Assembly (NCBI GenBank): GCA_003142495.1
Contig: PLMM01000351.1
Coordinates: 5,581-11,418 of the forward strand
Length of the DNA stretch: 5,838 nucleotides
Origin: Gemmatimonadota bacterium
Lineage (GTDB): Bacteria; Gemmatimonadota; Gemmatimonadetes; Gemmatimonadales; Gemmatimonadaceae
Direction: 5' to 3'
Part shown: positions 1 to 5,635 of the stretch, piece after piece
Position numbering within the stretch: the stretch's first letter is position 1
How the letters are laid out: every line of letters begins with the position of its first letter
Program-made: the position numbers and the translations under genes
The notes under the pieces: generated by a model
Database searches by the model: none
Told to the model about the DNA's origin: nothing
What the model saw: the letters and a program-made list of their open reading frames with translations, nothing else

Positions 1-2955
1 GTGATACGGCCCGTCGGTGCCGAGCAGGATGCCGCGCTCGCGCATGCGGTTCGCAACGAACGATGCCTCCGCGCCCGCGGGCTCGAGCGTCTCGCGATCG
101 CGCACGAGCTCCACGCCCCAGAAGAGTCCCGAGCCGCGCACGTCGCCCACGATCGCGTGACGCTCGGCGAGCGCGCGGAGACTCGCCCCCATGCGCTCGC
201 CCACCGCGAGCGCGTGCGCCTGCAGCTGCTCGTCGCGCACGACATCGAGCACCGCCATCCCCACCGCGCAGCTCACGGTGTTCCCACCGAAGGTGCTGAA
301 GAACTCCATCCCGTTGTCGAACGCATCCGCGATCCCGCGCGTCGTCGCGACGGCGGCGATCGGGTGCCCGTTGCCGAGCGGCTTGCCCATGACGACGATG
401 TCGGGGATGACGCCCTGATCCTCGAACGCCCAGAAGCTCGTGCCCATGCGCCCGAGCCCCGTTTGCACTTCATCTGCGATGCACAGGCCGCCGGCGTCTC
501 GCACGTATGCGTAGACGTGGGCGAGATACCCCGCGGGCAGTATGATCTGCCCGCCAACGCTCGGGCACGTCTCGGCGATGAACGCTCCGACGCCACGCCT
601 CGCGTCCTGAATCGCCCGCAGCGCGTCGCTCACCGATGCTGCGTATCGCGCAGCGGCATTCGGATTGCTCGCCTTGTACGCGCCGCGATAGACATCGGGA
701 AGCAGTGCAATGTGCACCCAATCGGGCGCGCCGCCGCCGCCGGGCCCGTCGTGCTTGTACGGACTGATATCCACGAGCGACGTCGTGTTACCGTGATACG
801 CTGCCTCGAGCACGATCATGTCGCGATTGCCCGTGTACGCGCGCGTGAGCCGAAGCGCCAGCTCGTTCGCTTCGCTCGCGGAGTTCACTACGTAGCACAC
901 GTCGAGCGCAGGCGGCAACGTCGCGAGCAGACGGTCCGCGTACTCGACGAGCAGATCGCTCAGGTAGCGCGTGTTCGTGTTGAGCAGTCGCATCTGCGCC
1001 ACCGCCGCACTCACCACGCGCGGGTGCGCGTGGCCGACGTGCGGCACATTGTTGTACGCGTCGAGATAGCGGCGACCATCGTCGTCGTAGAGATGCTGCA
1101 TCCAGCCGCGCACGGCCTTTACCGGATCGCGATACGCGATGCTGAGGTTCCGCCCGATCACCGCTCTGCGCTCGGCCAGCGTCGCCGCCTTGTCGGGCTC
1201 GGGCTGCGGGAATCGGTCGAGCGGCACGCGCGCAAGGAGATTCGGATCAGGGCAGAGTGCTCGCCACACTTGGCGCTGCGATGCGCGCGCGACGCCGGGG
1301 AAATCGGTGTCGAGCTCGAGAATATCGGTGATGAGCTGGAGATGCAGATGCGGTGTCCAGCCACCGTTCACGGCGGCGGGGCCGAGTGTCGCGATCTGTT
1401 CGCCGGCCTTCACTATTGCTCCCACCGCGAGCTTGTCGAGCGACTTGCGGCTCAGATGGCCGTACAACGTGAAGAACGGCGTTCCGTCATCCGCAGCGTG
1501 TCGCAGCACGATCACCGGCCCGTAGTCCTGCGGCGTGCGGTTGTCGGCGAACGCGTGCACCACGCCGTCGAGCGGCGTGAACACGGGTGTGCCCACGGGC
1601 GCGAAGAGATCGAGTCCGATGTGCACCATGCGATGCTCCGCCGCGGGATCTGCCTTGTTCCCGAACTCCGGCGCGGTATAGAACAGTCTCGGCTCGTCGT
1701 ACTTTCCGATCGCGAGCTTCACGTTCGCGCTCCGCATCGCGCTCGCCACGCGCGCGGTGACCAGCGGCTCGGCATTCTCGCGCGCGTCCGCGCTCACTAG
1801 CGGGCTCGCGATCCCGAGGTCGAGCACGATGCTCGGCTCGCGCTGCGGATCGATGCCGAGCAGCGGTGGGAGCGCGTGTTGCTTCACGAGGAAGGCAATC
1901 ACACGATCGCCCGCCGGCGCGATGACCTTTCCCGCCGCCTCGCGGAACACCGCCTCCGCGAGCGAAAACGGAATGGCCGCGAGTATCGGCAGCGTCCGCG
2001 CGATCGCCGATTGGCTAACACCCAGATACTCGTTGTCGGGGCGCTGCAGCTGCTGGTCGGCCGCGATGCTGACGCTCGTGCAGAGCCGCAGCGCGACGAG
2101 TCCGAAGAGCGCGGCCAGCTCGTCATCGGTTGGCGCGATGCGCTCGCAGTAACCGCGCACCATTGGCGCCGCGACCGCGAGCGGATCGCTCTCGCCGAGC
2201 ACCACGTACGCGATCGCGATCGCGAGGTCGCCTATCCGATAGCTGTGCGTCATGTCGCCGAAGTCGACGAGCCCCGTCACCCGCTGGTCGAATGACTCCA
2301 CGTTTGCGCCGCCGCCAACGAGCACGTTGTAGTCGTTCGGATCCCCGTGAATCGCCGCGCGCGGCAGGGCAGCGAGCAGCGGCGCCGTGCGCAAATCGAA
2401 TGTCGCCATCAGCTTATCTATGGTGTGTCCGAGCTCCACATCGCTGACCATATCCCGATAGCGACGCACGATCTCGCGCCCGCGCGCGAGATCCCAATAG
2501 AAATCGCGATGGATGGCCGGCGTATCGAAGTCCGCGAGGGCGGAGGAGAGCGCGCCGATATTCCGCCCGAAGTCCGCGAGCAGCTCAGGCGATCGGCGCG
2601 CGGCCAGCGCGAGCGGGCGCCCATCCAGCCACGAGATCGCCCACGCGAGATGTTCTCTCCCGTCGCCACCAACCACGGTGAGGATGCTCTCGCCGTTGGT
2701 CGAGTGCATCACCCGCGGCGTGATATGCACGCGCGCGGCCACGTGCATCAGCGCGGCCTGCTGCGCCTCGAGCAGCGCGCGCTCCTCGGTCGCGTTCGCG
2801 ATTTTGACCACGATGCGCTCGCCGCTCGCGCTCTCGATCCGAAAGTTCTGATCGCGCTCGCTCGTCAGCTCCGTCGCGCGCCCGTCCACGCCGAAGCGCT
2901 CGCGCGCCACGCGCTCGGCGGTGTCAAGGTCGAAGCGTGGACTGTGCTCGAGCAT
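1..2955 (-). CDS. APH-type kinase / M23 peptidase / class III PLP phospho-lyase fusion (C-terminus cut by window edge)
   Basis: The frame is open for 985 codons from the ATG at 2955 to base 1 with no stop. Residues about 1-330 are an APH/choline-kinase-like domain: SERDQN at 32-37, candidate ATP lysine K51, catalytic motif HGDPNDYN (H203, D205, N210), and DFGD starting at D231. Residues about 400-560 are an M23/LytM domain with the full zinc set: HxGxD (H445, D449), YGH (H500) and HLH (536-538). Residues about 595-985 are a fold-type I class III aminotransferase-like domain: NSASEAN (691-697), YHG (H721), DEVQTGLGR (D828), [10 protein letters not shown] with PLP lysine K858, and TFGGN (T888). 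The last stretch closely resembles ethanolamine-phosphate and phosphohydroxylysine phospho-lyases. Such enzymes usually end some 35-40 residues later, so the protein is probably about 1020 residues. Inference: the kinase phosphorylates an amino-alcohol, which the lyase then cleaves. No signal peptide is visible, so it is probably cytoplasmic. There is no clear Shine-Dalgarno before the ATG. It lies 54 bp behind the lipoprotein gene on the same strand. The substrate is unknown. Confidence 0.9.
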   Translation of the reverse strand, partial: MLEHSPRFDLDTAERVARERFGVDGRATELTSERDQNFRIESASGERIVVKIANATEERALLEAQQAALMHVAARVHITPRVMHSTNGESILTVVGGDGREHLAWAISWLDGRPLALAARRSPELLADFGRNIGALSSALADFDTPAIHRDFYWDLARGREIVRRYRDMVSDVELGHTIDKLMATFDLRTAPLLAALPRAAIHGDPNDYNVLVGGGANVESFDQRVTGLVDFGDMTHSYRIGDLAIAIAYVVLGESDPLAVAAPMVRGYCERIAPTDDELAALFGLVALRLCTSVSIAADQQLQRPDNEYLGVSQSAIARTLPILAAIPFSLAEAVFREAAGKVIAPAGDRVIAFLVKQHALPPLLGIDPQREPSIVLDLGIASPLVSADARENAEPLVTARVASAMRSANVKLAIGKYDEPRLFYTAPEFGNKADPAAEHRMVHIGLDLFAPVGTPVFTPLDGVVHAFADNRTPQDYGPVIVLRHAADDGTPFFTLYGHLSRKSLDKLAVGAIVKAGEQIATLGPAAVNGGWTPHLHLQLITDILELDTDFPGVARASQRQVWRALCPDPNLLARVPLDRFPQPEPDKAATLAERRAVIGRNLSIAYRDPVKAVRGWMQHLYDDDGRRYLDAYNNVPHVGHAHPRVVSAAVAQMRLLNTNTRYLSDLLVEYADRLLATLPPALDVCYVVNSASEANELALRLTRAYTGNRDMIVLEAAYHGNTTSLVDISPYKHDGPGGGGAPDWVHIALLPDVYRGAYKASNPNAAARYAASVSDALRAIQDARRGVGAFIAETCPSVGGQIILPAGYLAHVYAYVRDAGGLCIADEVQTGLGRMGTSFWAFEDQGVIPDIVVMGKPLGNGHPIAAVATTRGIADAFDNGMEFFSTFGGNTVSCAVGMAVLDVVRDEQLQAHALAVGERMGASLRALAERHAIVGDVRGSGLFWGVELVRDRETLEPAGAEASFVANRMRERGILLGTDGPYH

Positions 2956-2976
2956 GGTGCAAGAAGCTAGCGGCGC

Positions 2977-3003
2977 GCGGCGCTCACTGTAAGACAGCGC
3001 CGC
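2977..3003 (-). other. GC-rich intergenic hairpin between lipoprotein and fusion genes
   Basis: A perfect 8-bp inverted repeat (arms 2977-2984 and 2996-3003, loop 11 nt) occupies half of the 54-bp gap, just after the lipoprotein stop on the minus strand. A shorter alternative stem (CTGT/ACAG around AAG) lies in the loop. No U-run follows on the minus strand, so it is not a standard intrinsic terminator. It could protect the upstream mRNA end, attenuate read-through into the fusion gene, or do nothing. Confidence 0.4.
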
Positions 3004-3009
3004 CGCCGA

Positions 3010-3798
3010 TCAGTGCGATGTCGCGCCCTGCAGCTTCTTGAGGAAATTCGTGGAGCTAGCGCCCGCCTGCCCGCTGTCCTTCGATCCACCGAGCAGCCCG
3101 CCGAGCATGCTCGTGAGGCTCAGCTTCTTGTAATTCGCCGGCGGCGTGAAGAGCGAGTCTGGCTGCGGACCCTCGCTGATGTTCCGCATCTCCATCCCGC
3201 CATTCTTGTCCGTGGATCGCGAGAGCACGTGCAGCCGATCGTCCACCCAGATCGTCATCGGCCCGTCCTTCGGATCGTTGGAGGTGACGCCCCATTTGTG
3301 CGCGGCGCGCCCGTTCACACTCTCCGAACCCTCGCTCGTACACGTCCACTGCGGCGCAGGGTGATTCTTGTCCGTCTTGGCGAACGCGCCGAACGGATTG
3401 ACGGCGCTGTTCCACTGGCTGCACGGATCGCCGCTCCCCGCGGGACGCAGCACACGCATGATCGGCGCGAAGGCGATGGTCACGAGAGGGGTGAACATCC
3501 CCGCGTCGATGTACGCCTTCGCGGGATCGTTGACTATCAGCGTGGTGCCGTGCGCGGGATCGACGACGATCGCGCCGATGCTCGACGTGTCGAGAGACTG
3601 GAGCCGCACGCGCCCGCCGCCGAGGTAGATGCGCGACATCGGCTTGGCGGGGTGCGCGGGGTCGATCATCTCGGCCGAGAATGCGGTGCCGTTCCACGCA
3701 TCGCCGCCGCCGGCGAGGTCGCCGTTCTGACAGGCGGAGAGGGGAAGCACGGCAAGGAGTACTGCGCCGGCCAGTATGTGCTCGATTCGCAAAGGCAT
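3010..3798 (-). CDS. secreted lipoprotein, DUF4412/LolA-like fold suspected
   Basis: This is a complete 262-residue protein. The ATG at 3798 follows a good ribosome-binding site (GGAGAG, complement of 3805-3810, 6-nt spacing). The N-terminus is a type II signal peptide: basic MPLR, a hydrophobic core at residues 8-19, and lipobox LSAC with lipidated C23, so the mature protein is membrane-anchored and exported. A Gly/Asp-rich tether (24-36) precedes the domain. The body has alternating beta-type segments, including MSRIYLGGGRVRLQ (54-67) and MTIWVDDRLHVLSR (181-194), and LFTPPANYKKL near 217-227. This pattern recalls the DUF4412 and LolA-like lipoprotein families; the assignment is by pattern, not by search. 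C126 and C153 could form a disulfide. The tail from about 228 is Gly/Ser-rich and low in complexity. It is probably co-transcribed with the downstream fusion gene. Its ligand is unknown. Confidence 0.85.
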   Translation of the reverse strand: MPLRIEHILAGAVLLAVLPLSACQNGDLAGGGDAWNGTAFSAEMIDPAHPAKPMSRIYLGGGRVRLQSLDTSSIGAIVVDPAHGTTLIVNDPAKAYIDAGMFTPLVTIAFAPIMRVLRPAGSGDPCSQWNSAVNPFGAFAKTDKNHPAPQWTCTSEGSESVNGRAAHKWGVTSNDPKDGPMTIWVDDRLHVLSRSTDKNGGMEMRNISEGPQPDSLFTPPANYKKLSLTSMLGGLLGGSKDSGQAGASSTNFLKKLQGATSH

Positions 3799-3858
3799 GT
3801 TGAGCTCTCCACCGTTATGGTCGTCGTGTCCAGCTTCTCACGCCGGTACGATACGCGG

Positions 3859-3895
3859 CTGCGGTTATCCCGCAGTTTGCCAGCCGTTATCTGGC
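3859..3895. other. two tandem small hairpins in the lipoprotein upstream region
   Basis: The interval 3799-3995 between divergent genes holds two adjacent inverted repeats. The first is CTGCGG/CCGCAG (3859-3864 and 3870-3875, loop TTATC). The second is GCCAG/CTGGC (3879-3883 and 3891-3895, 7-nt loop). GTTATC occurs at the first loop and inside the second. They could fold in the leader RNA of the minus-strand lipoprotein gene, or be protein-binding sites at the edge of the cassette region. On the minus strand GATAAT (complement of 3901-3906) is a possible -10 for the lipoprotein gene, but I see no convincing -35. Confidence 0.3.
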
Positions 3896-3905
3896 TCCCA
3901 TATTA

Positions 3906-3943
3906 TCAGGTGCGTTCGCAGCTGAACGCCAGGGTCGTTAGGC
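3906..3943 (+). repeat. attC-like right half-site A (direct-repeat copy 1), left boundary of cassette array
   Basis: The element ends in GTTAGGC (3937-3943), a perfect match to the integron core site GTTRRRY; the expected cleavage is between G3937 and T3938. Bases 3906-3933 are identical over 28 bp to 5550-5577, and the match resumes as TCGTTA after one extra G. Inside is a 6-bp stem, GCGTTC/GAACGC (3912-3917 and 3924-3929, loop GCAGCT). A complete attC should have an inverse core RYYYAAC some 50-130 bases to the left, and none is present back to the lipoprotein gene. So this is either a truncated attC or an attI-like simple site. Confidence 0.6.
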
Positions 3944-3960
3944 CGACCATCAGGGCAGCA

Positions 3961-3983
3961 GTTGTGCGGCCCCGCAGCACAAC
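3961..3983 (+). other. leader hairpin immediately upstream of the DUF4386-type gene's ribosome-binding site
   Basis: A perfect 7-bp inverted repeat, GTTGTGC/GCACAAC (3961-3967 and 3977-3983), encloses a 9-nt loop. It ends two bases before the Shine-Dalgarno AGGGAG (3985-3990). It leaves the ribosome-binding site exposed. A stabilising leader stem or a protein-binding site is possible; function is not shown. Confidence 0.35.
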
Positions 3984-3995
3984 CAGGGAGACAAG

Positions 3996-4727
3996 ATGGC
4001 AACCACGCTAGAGGACCGATCTCCCGAAGAGACCAGGCGGGTCGCGCGGCTCGCGGGCGCCGTGTATGTGTCGCTCGGGCTCACGGCGGCCTTCGGGTTC
4101 TATCATGCGCCCTTGGTCCAGGGCGACCTCAGCGCCATCGCCCATCGGCTGACGACATCCGACCTCCGCTTCCGCCTCGGGGTGGTGAGCGACGTTCTCT
4201 CCACGGCGCTGTCAGTACCCTTGGCCCTGCTGCTCTATCAGTTGCTCAAGCCGGTCCACAAGACGCAGGCGGTGTGGATGGCCGTACTACTGGTGGCCGC
4301 GATGCCCATTTCGTTTGTCGTCGCGCTCAACTACGTCGCGGCCCAATGGTTGATCACCGGCGCCGCCGAGGTGTCCTCACTCCCCAGCGCGCAGCGGGAG
4401 GCGCTTGGGATGCTCTTCCTCCGTCTGCACACGCATGGCGTGCTGGCGGTAGAGATCTTCTGGGGGCTGTGGCTGGTGCCGTTCGGACTGCTCGTCATGA
4501 AGTCGCGTTTTCTTCCTCGCGTGCTCGGCATTCTGCTCGTCATCGCGGGCGTGGCGTATGTCGCGCACAGCCTCACCTCGCTGTTGCTCGAGGGGCCTCG
4601 CATCATCCCGTATGAGCGGGTGACGATGCTGGCGCGAGCTGCGGGGGAGTTCCCGATCATGTTATGGCTCTTGATCAAAGGCGCAGACGCACGCCGGACG
4701 AACCCGCCACTGCCTTACGAACGCTGA
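3996..4727 (+). CDS. DUF4386-type six-helix membrane protein
   Basis: This is a complete 243-residue protein. The ATG at 3996 is preceded by AGGGAG with 5-nt spacing. The sequence is an integral membrane protein with about six predicted helices: residues 18-38, 64-84, 93-115, 147-167, 174-197 and 211-228. The opening RRVARLAGAVYVSLGLTA, and the whole length and helix layout, match the DUF4386 family of bacterial integral membrane proteins, whose function is unknown. A conserved-looking polar stretch, LRLHTHGVLAVEIFWGLWLVPFGLL, spans helix 4 and its approach. The C-terminus is short, basic and proline-containing. The gene is the only one in the first proposed cassette. Its last codons run into the left arm of attC-like site B, so stop codon and recombination site overlap, which is common in cassettes. 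No promoter of its own is evident. Confidence 0.85.
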   Translation: MATTLEDRSPEETRRVARLAGAVYVSLGLTAAFGFYHAPLVQGDLSAIAHRLTTSDLRFRLGVVSDVLSTALSVPLALLLYQLLKPVHKTQAVWMAVLLVAAMPISFVVALNYVAAQWLITGAAEVSSLPSAQREALGMLFLRLHTHGVLAVEIFWGLWLVPFGLLVMKSRFLPRVLGILLVIAGVAYVAHSLTSLLLEGPRIIPYERVTMLARAAGEFPIMLWLLIKGADARRTNPPLPYER

Positions 4728-4807
4728 ACCTGACGAGCGAGCTACTGATTGCCTCGCTTCGCTCGGCGCTTATATGATTCGCTTGCAGGTTAGCTGGGGC
4801 GTTAGGC
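4712..4807 (+). repeat. attC-like recombination site B
   Basis: The 96-bp element has imperfect inverted arms in attC order. The left core GCCTTAC (4712-4718) pairs with the right core GTTAGGC (4801-4807) with one mismatch (pairing at 7 of 8 positions when the next base is included). After a small internal loop, GCT then AACCTG on the left pairs with CAGGTT then AGC on the right. One unpaired G remains on the left, resembling the extrahelical base of the attC L'' box. Next comes GCGA/TCGC, and the centre is variable. GTTAGGC matches GTTRRRY exactly; the left core departs from RYYYAAC at one base. The left arm overlaps the end of the DUF4386-type gene. CGTTAGGCCG is shared with site A. Confidence 0.65.
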
Positions 4808-4853
4808 CGCAGAAGAAACATTCCTCTCACCGCCTCCGCGCATCGAAGGCCAC

Positions 4854-5240
4854 ATGAAACGAGTCACTGGCATCGGCGGCATCTTCTTCAAGGCCAAAGA
4901 CGCTCCATCACTGCAGGCTTGGTACAAGCGGCACTTGGGAATCGATGTCCAAGCCTGGGGCGGAGCTGCCTTCGATTGGACCGACGCCGAGGGCAAGCCG
5001 GTTGCAGGCACAACTGCCTGGTCAATCGATCCGCAAGAAGGTGATCACTTTGCTCCGAGCTCTGCTTCCTTCATGGTCAACTACCGAGTGGAAGACCTCC
5101 ACGCCTTGGTCAAGGTCTTGAAGGACGAAGGCTGCAATGTGCTCGAGAAGATCGACGACTCCGAGTACGGGAAGTTTGCCTGGGTCATTGATCCAGAGGG
5201 AAACAAGGTCGAGCTATGGCAGCCGCCTCAAGGCCAATGA
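4854..5240 (+). CDS. VOC (glyoxalase/bleomycin-resistance fold) family protein
   Basis: This is a complete 128-residue protein; the ATG at 4854 is preceded by GAAGG with 4-nt spacing. Two babbb-type repeats of the vicinal oxygen chelate fold are visible. The first starts at VTGIGGIFFKAKDAPSLQAWYKRHLGI (residues 4-30). The second starts at ASFMVNYRVEDLHALVKVLKDEG (about 72-94) and ends in WVIDPEGNKVELWQPP, whose Glu is at the usual C-terminal metal-ligand position. The His usually found in the first strand is not evident (GIGGIFF), so a classical glyoxalase I metal site looks incomplete; substrate and reaction cannot be assigned. VOC proteins of this size are common cargo of integron cassettes. 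G+C is clearly lower than in the left-hand genes (about 57% in one row against about 68%), consistent with separate origin. It is the first gene of the second proposed cassette. Confidence 0.85.
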   Translation: MKRVTGIGGIFFKAKDAPSLQAWYKRHLGIDVQAWGGAAFDWTDAEGKPVAGTTAWSIDPQEGDHFAPSSASFMVNYRVEDLHALVKVLKDEGCNVLEKIDDSEYGKFAWVIDPEGNKVELWQPPQGQ

Positions 5241-5255
5241 GCAGGCTCGTTACTC
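5198..5255 (+). other. possible degenerate attC overlapping the VOC gene end
   Basis: GTTACTC (5249-5255) resembles the right core of site C (GTTAATC) and lies 45 bases before the next gene's start, close to the spacing of the other units. GGGAAAC (5198-5204) could be the left core: it pairs at AAC/GTT plus two G-C pairs and one G-T. Inner segments GCTATGGC (5213-5220) and GCCAATGAGC (5233-5242) pair with two unpaired bases. Most of the left arm encodes the conserved VOC C-terminus, so chance resemblance is a serious alternative. Confidence 0.22.
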
Positions 5256-5294
5256 ACGGCCGCGGCAACGACTAACAATCTTGCGAGGAAAGCG

Positions 5295-5516
5295 GTGTCA
5301 CGACGTAAGTCCTGGCAATTTGTGTTTCTGCTCGCAATGGTGATCGTGCCCTGGCTGCTATTGAACCTCGTGTTCATGATCCATTCCGGTGGCATCATGG
5401 TACTTCACACCCTGTGGCTTCTCGCACTTTGGCTCTCGTTCGTTGGCGCCGCCGTCTGGTCTGGCGTCAGGCGTCTGGTGAGCCGCGCTCTGCGTCCTGC
5501 CGAGCGCGCACCCTAA
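5295..5516 (+). CDS. small two-helix membrane protein, unknown function
   Basis: This is a complete 73-residue ORF. The GTG start at 5295 is supported by GAGG (5285-5288) with 6-nt spacing, and the TAA lies inside CCCTAAC just before attC-like site C. The N-terminus is basic (SRRK). Two hydrophobic helices follow, at about residues 8-29 (FVFLLAMVIVPWLLLNLVFM) and 35-57, joined by a short His/Ser/Gly loop. The C-terminus is basic (RRLVSRALRPAER), which suggests both ends are cytoplasmic under the positive-inside rule. I do not recognise a family. It lies 54 bp after the VOC gene, either as second gene of that cassette or as its own cassette if the degenerate site between them is real. Small membrane proteins of unknown role are frequent cassette cargo. 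Confidence 0.7.
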   Translation: MSRRKSWQFVFLLAMVIVPWLLLNLVFMIHSGGIMVLHTLWLLALWLSFVGAAVWSGVRRLVSRALRPAERAP

Positions 5517-5520
5517 CGTG

Positions 5521-5586
5521 GACTAACGATCATCGTATGCCAATTGCAGTCAGGTGCGTTCGCAGCTGAACGCCAGGTCGTTAATC
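5521..5586 (+). repeat. attC-like recombination site C (contains direct-repeat copy 2, 5550-5577)
   Basis: The 66-bp element has a left core GACTAAC (5521-5527) and a right core GTTAATC (5580-5586). The arms GACTAACGA and TCGTTAATC pair at 8 of 9 positions. Both cores depart from the consensus RYYYAAC/GTTRRRY, but at the second and sixth positions the departures are complementary (A with T), so pairing is kept. AAC/GTT, the most conserved part, is intact. Bases 5550-5577 are identical to 3906-3933 in site A and include the GCGTTC/GAACGC stem (5556-5561 and 5568-5573). The stop codon of the preceding gene lies 4 bases upstream. Confidence 0.6.
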
Positions 5587-5600
5587 GACTGCGCCGGCGG

Positions 5601-5629
5601 TTGCGCGCTCGTATATACGCGCGTATATT
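5601..5629 (+). promoter_or_regulatory. candidate sigma-70-type promoter of brnT, probably leaderless
   Basis: TTGCGC (5601-5606) and TATATT (5624-5629) are separated by exactly 17 bases. The -10 matches TATAAT at 5 of 6 positions; the -35 matches only in TTG. A transcript starting 6-7 bases after the -10 would begin at or next to the GTG start codon (5636), giving a leaderless mRNA. This agrees with the absence of any purine-rich ribosome-binding site upstream of the gene. The promoter lies wholly inside the new cassette, after site C. Confidence 0.5.
5613..5628. promoter_or_regulatory. perfect 16-bp palindrome, candidate BrnA/BrnT operator
   Basis: ATATACGCGCGTATAT reads the same on both strands. 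It covers the end of the promoter spacer and nearly all of the -10, and ends 7 bases before the brnT start. BrnT-BrnA modules are known to be repressed by their own ribbon-helix-helix antitoxin, which binds the promoter. Position and symmetry make this the natural operator candidate; binding is inferred. Confidence 0.55.
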
Positions 5630-5635
5630 GCATCG

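Larger units (their letters stand above)
3938..5580 (+). mobile_element. putative integron gene-cassette array without a visible integrase (CALIN-like)
   Basis: Between the proposed cleavage points G3937/T3938, G4801/T4802 and G5580/T5581 lie compact units. Each carries one or two plus-strand genes and ends in an attC-like element. Unit 1 (3938-4801) has the DUF4386-type gene; unit 2 (4802-5580) has the VOC gene and a two-helix membrane protein gene. A third unit starting at 5581 carries brnT and leaves the window. Start codons lie 58, 52 and 55 bases after the cut. All genes share one orientation and have unrelated functions, and the array abuts minus-strand chromosomal genes. No tyrosine recombinase of the IntI type can be read on either strand. 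It could still be part of a larger integron lying to the right. Confidence 0.6.

Noticed and set aside
1..1800. 599-residue plus-strand open frame, rich in Arg, His and Glu.
   Set aside because: It is antisense to the fusion gene, whose minus-strand reading shows conserved motifs throughout. The composition is that of a shadow frame created by GC-rich codons; no domain or ribosome-binding site is visible.
1757..2970. Several plus-strand frames of 105-207 residues across the kinase domain.
   Set aside because: All lie antisense to the kinase domain, have Arg/Ala/Ser-rich low-complexity products, and show no recognisable family features.
2977..3003. Hairpin as a rho-independent terminator.
   Set aside because: No run of U follows the stem on the minus strand, so it is listed only as a hairpin of unknown role.
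2953..3012. Possible TGA read-through joining the lipoprotein to the fusion gene, since both are in the same frame.
   Set aside because: The lipoprotein is complete, a new ATG lies 18 codons after the stop, a hairpin sits between them, and joining an exported lipoprotein to a cofactor-dependent enzyme makes little sense. The shared frame is a one-in-three coincidence.
3013..4011. 332-residue plus-strand frame spanning the lipoprotein gene and the intergenic region.
   Set aside because: It is antisense to a lipoprotein gene with signal peptide, lipobox and good ribosome-binding site, and it overlaps the start of the well-supported DUF4386-type gene.
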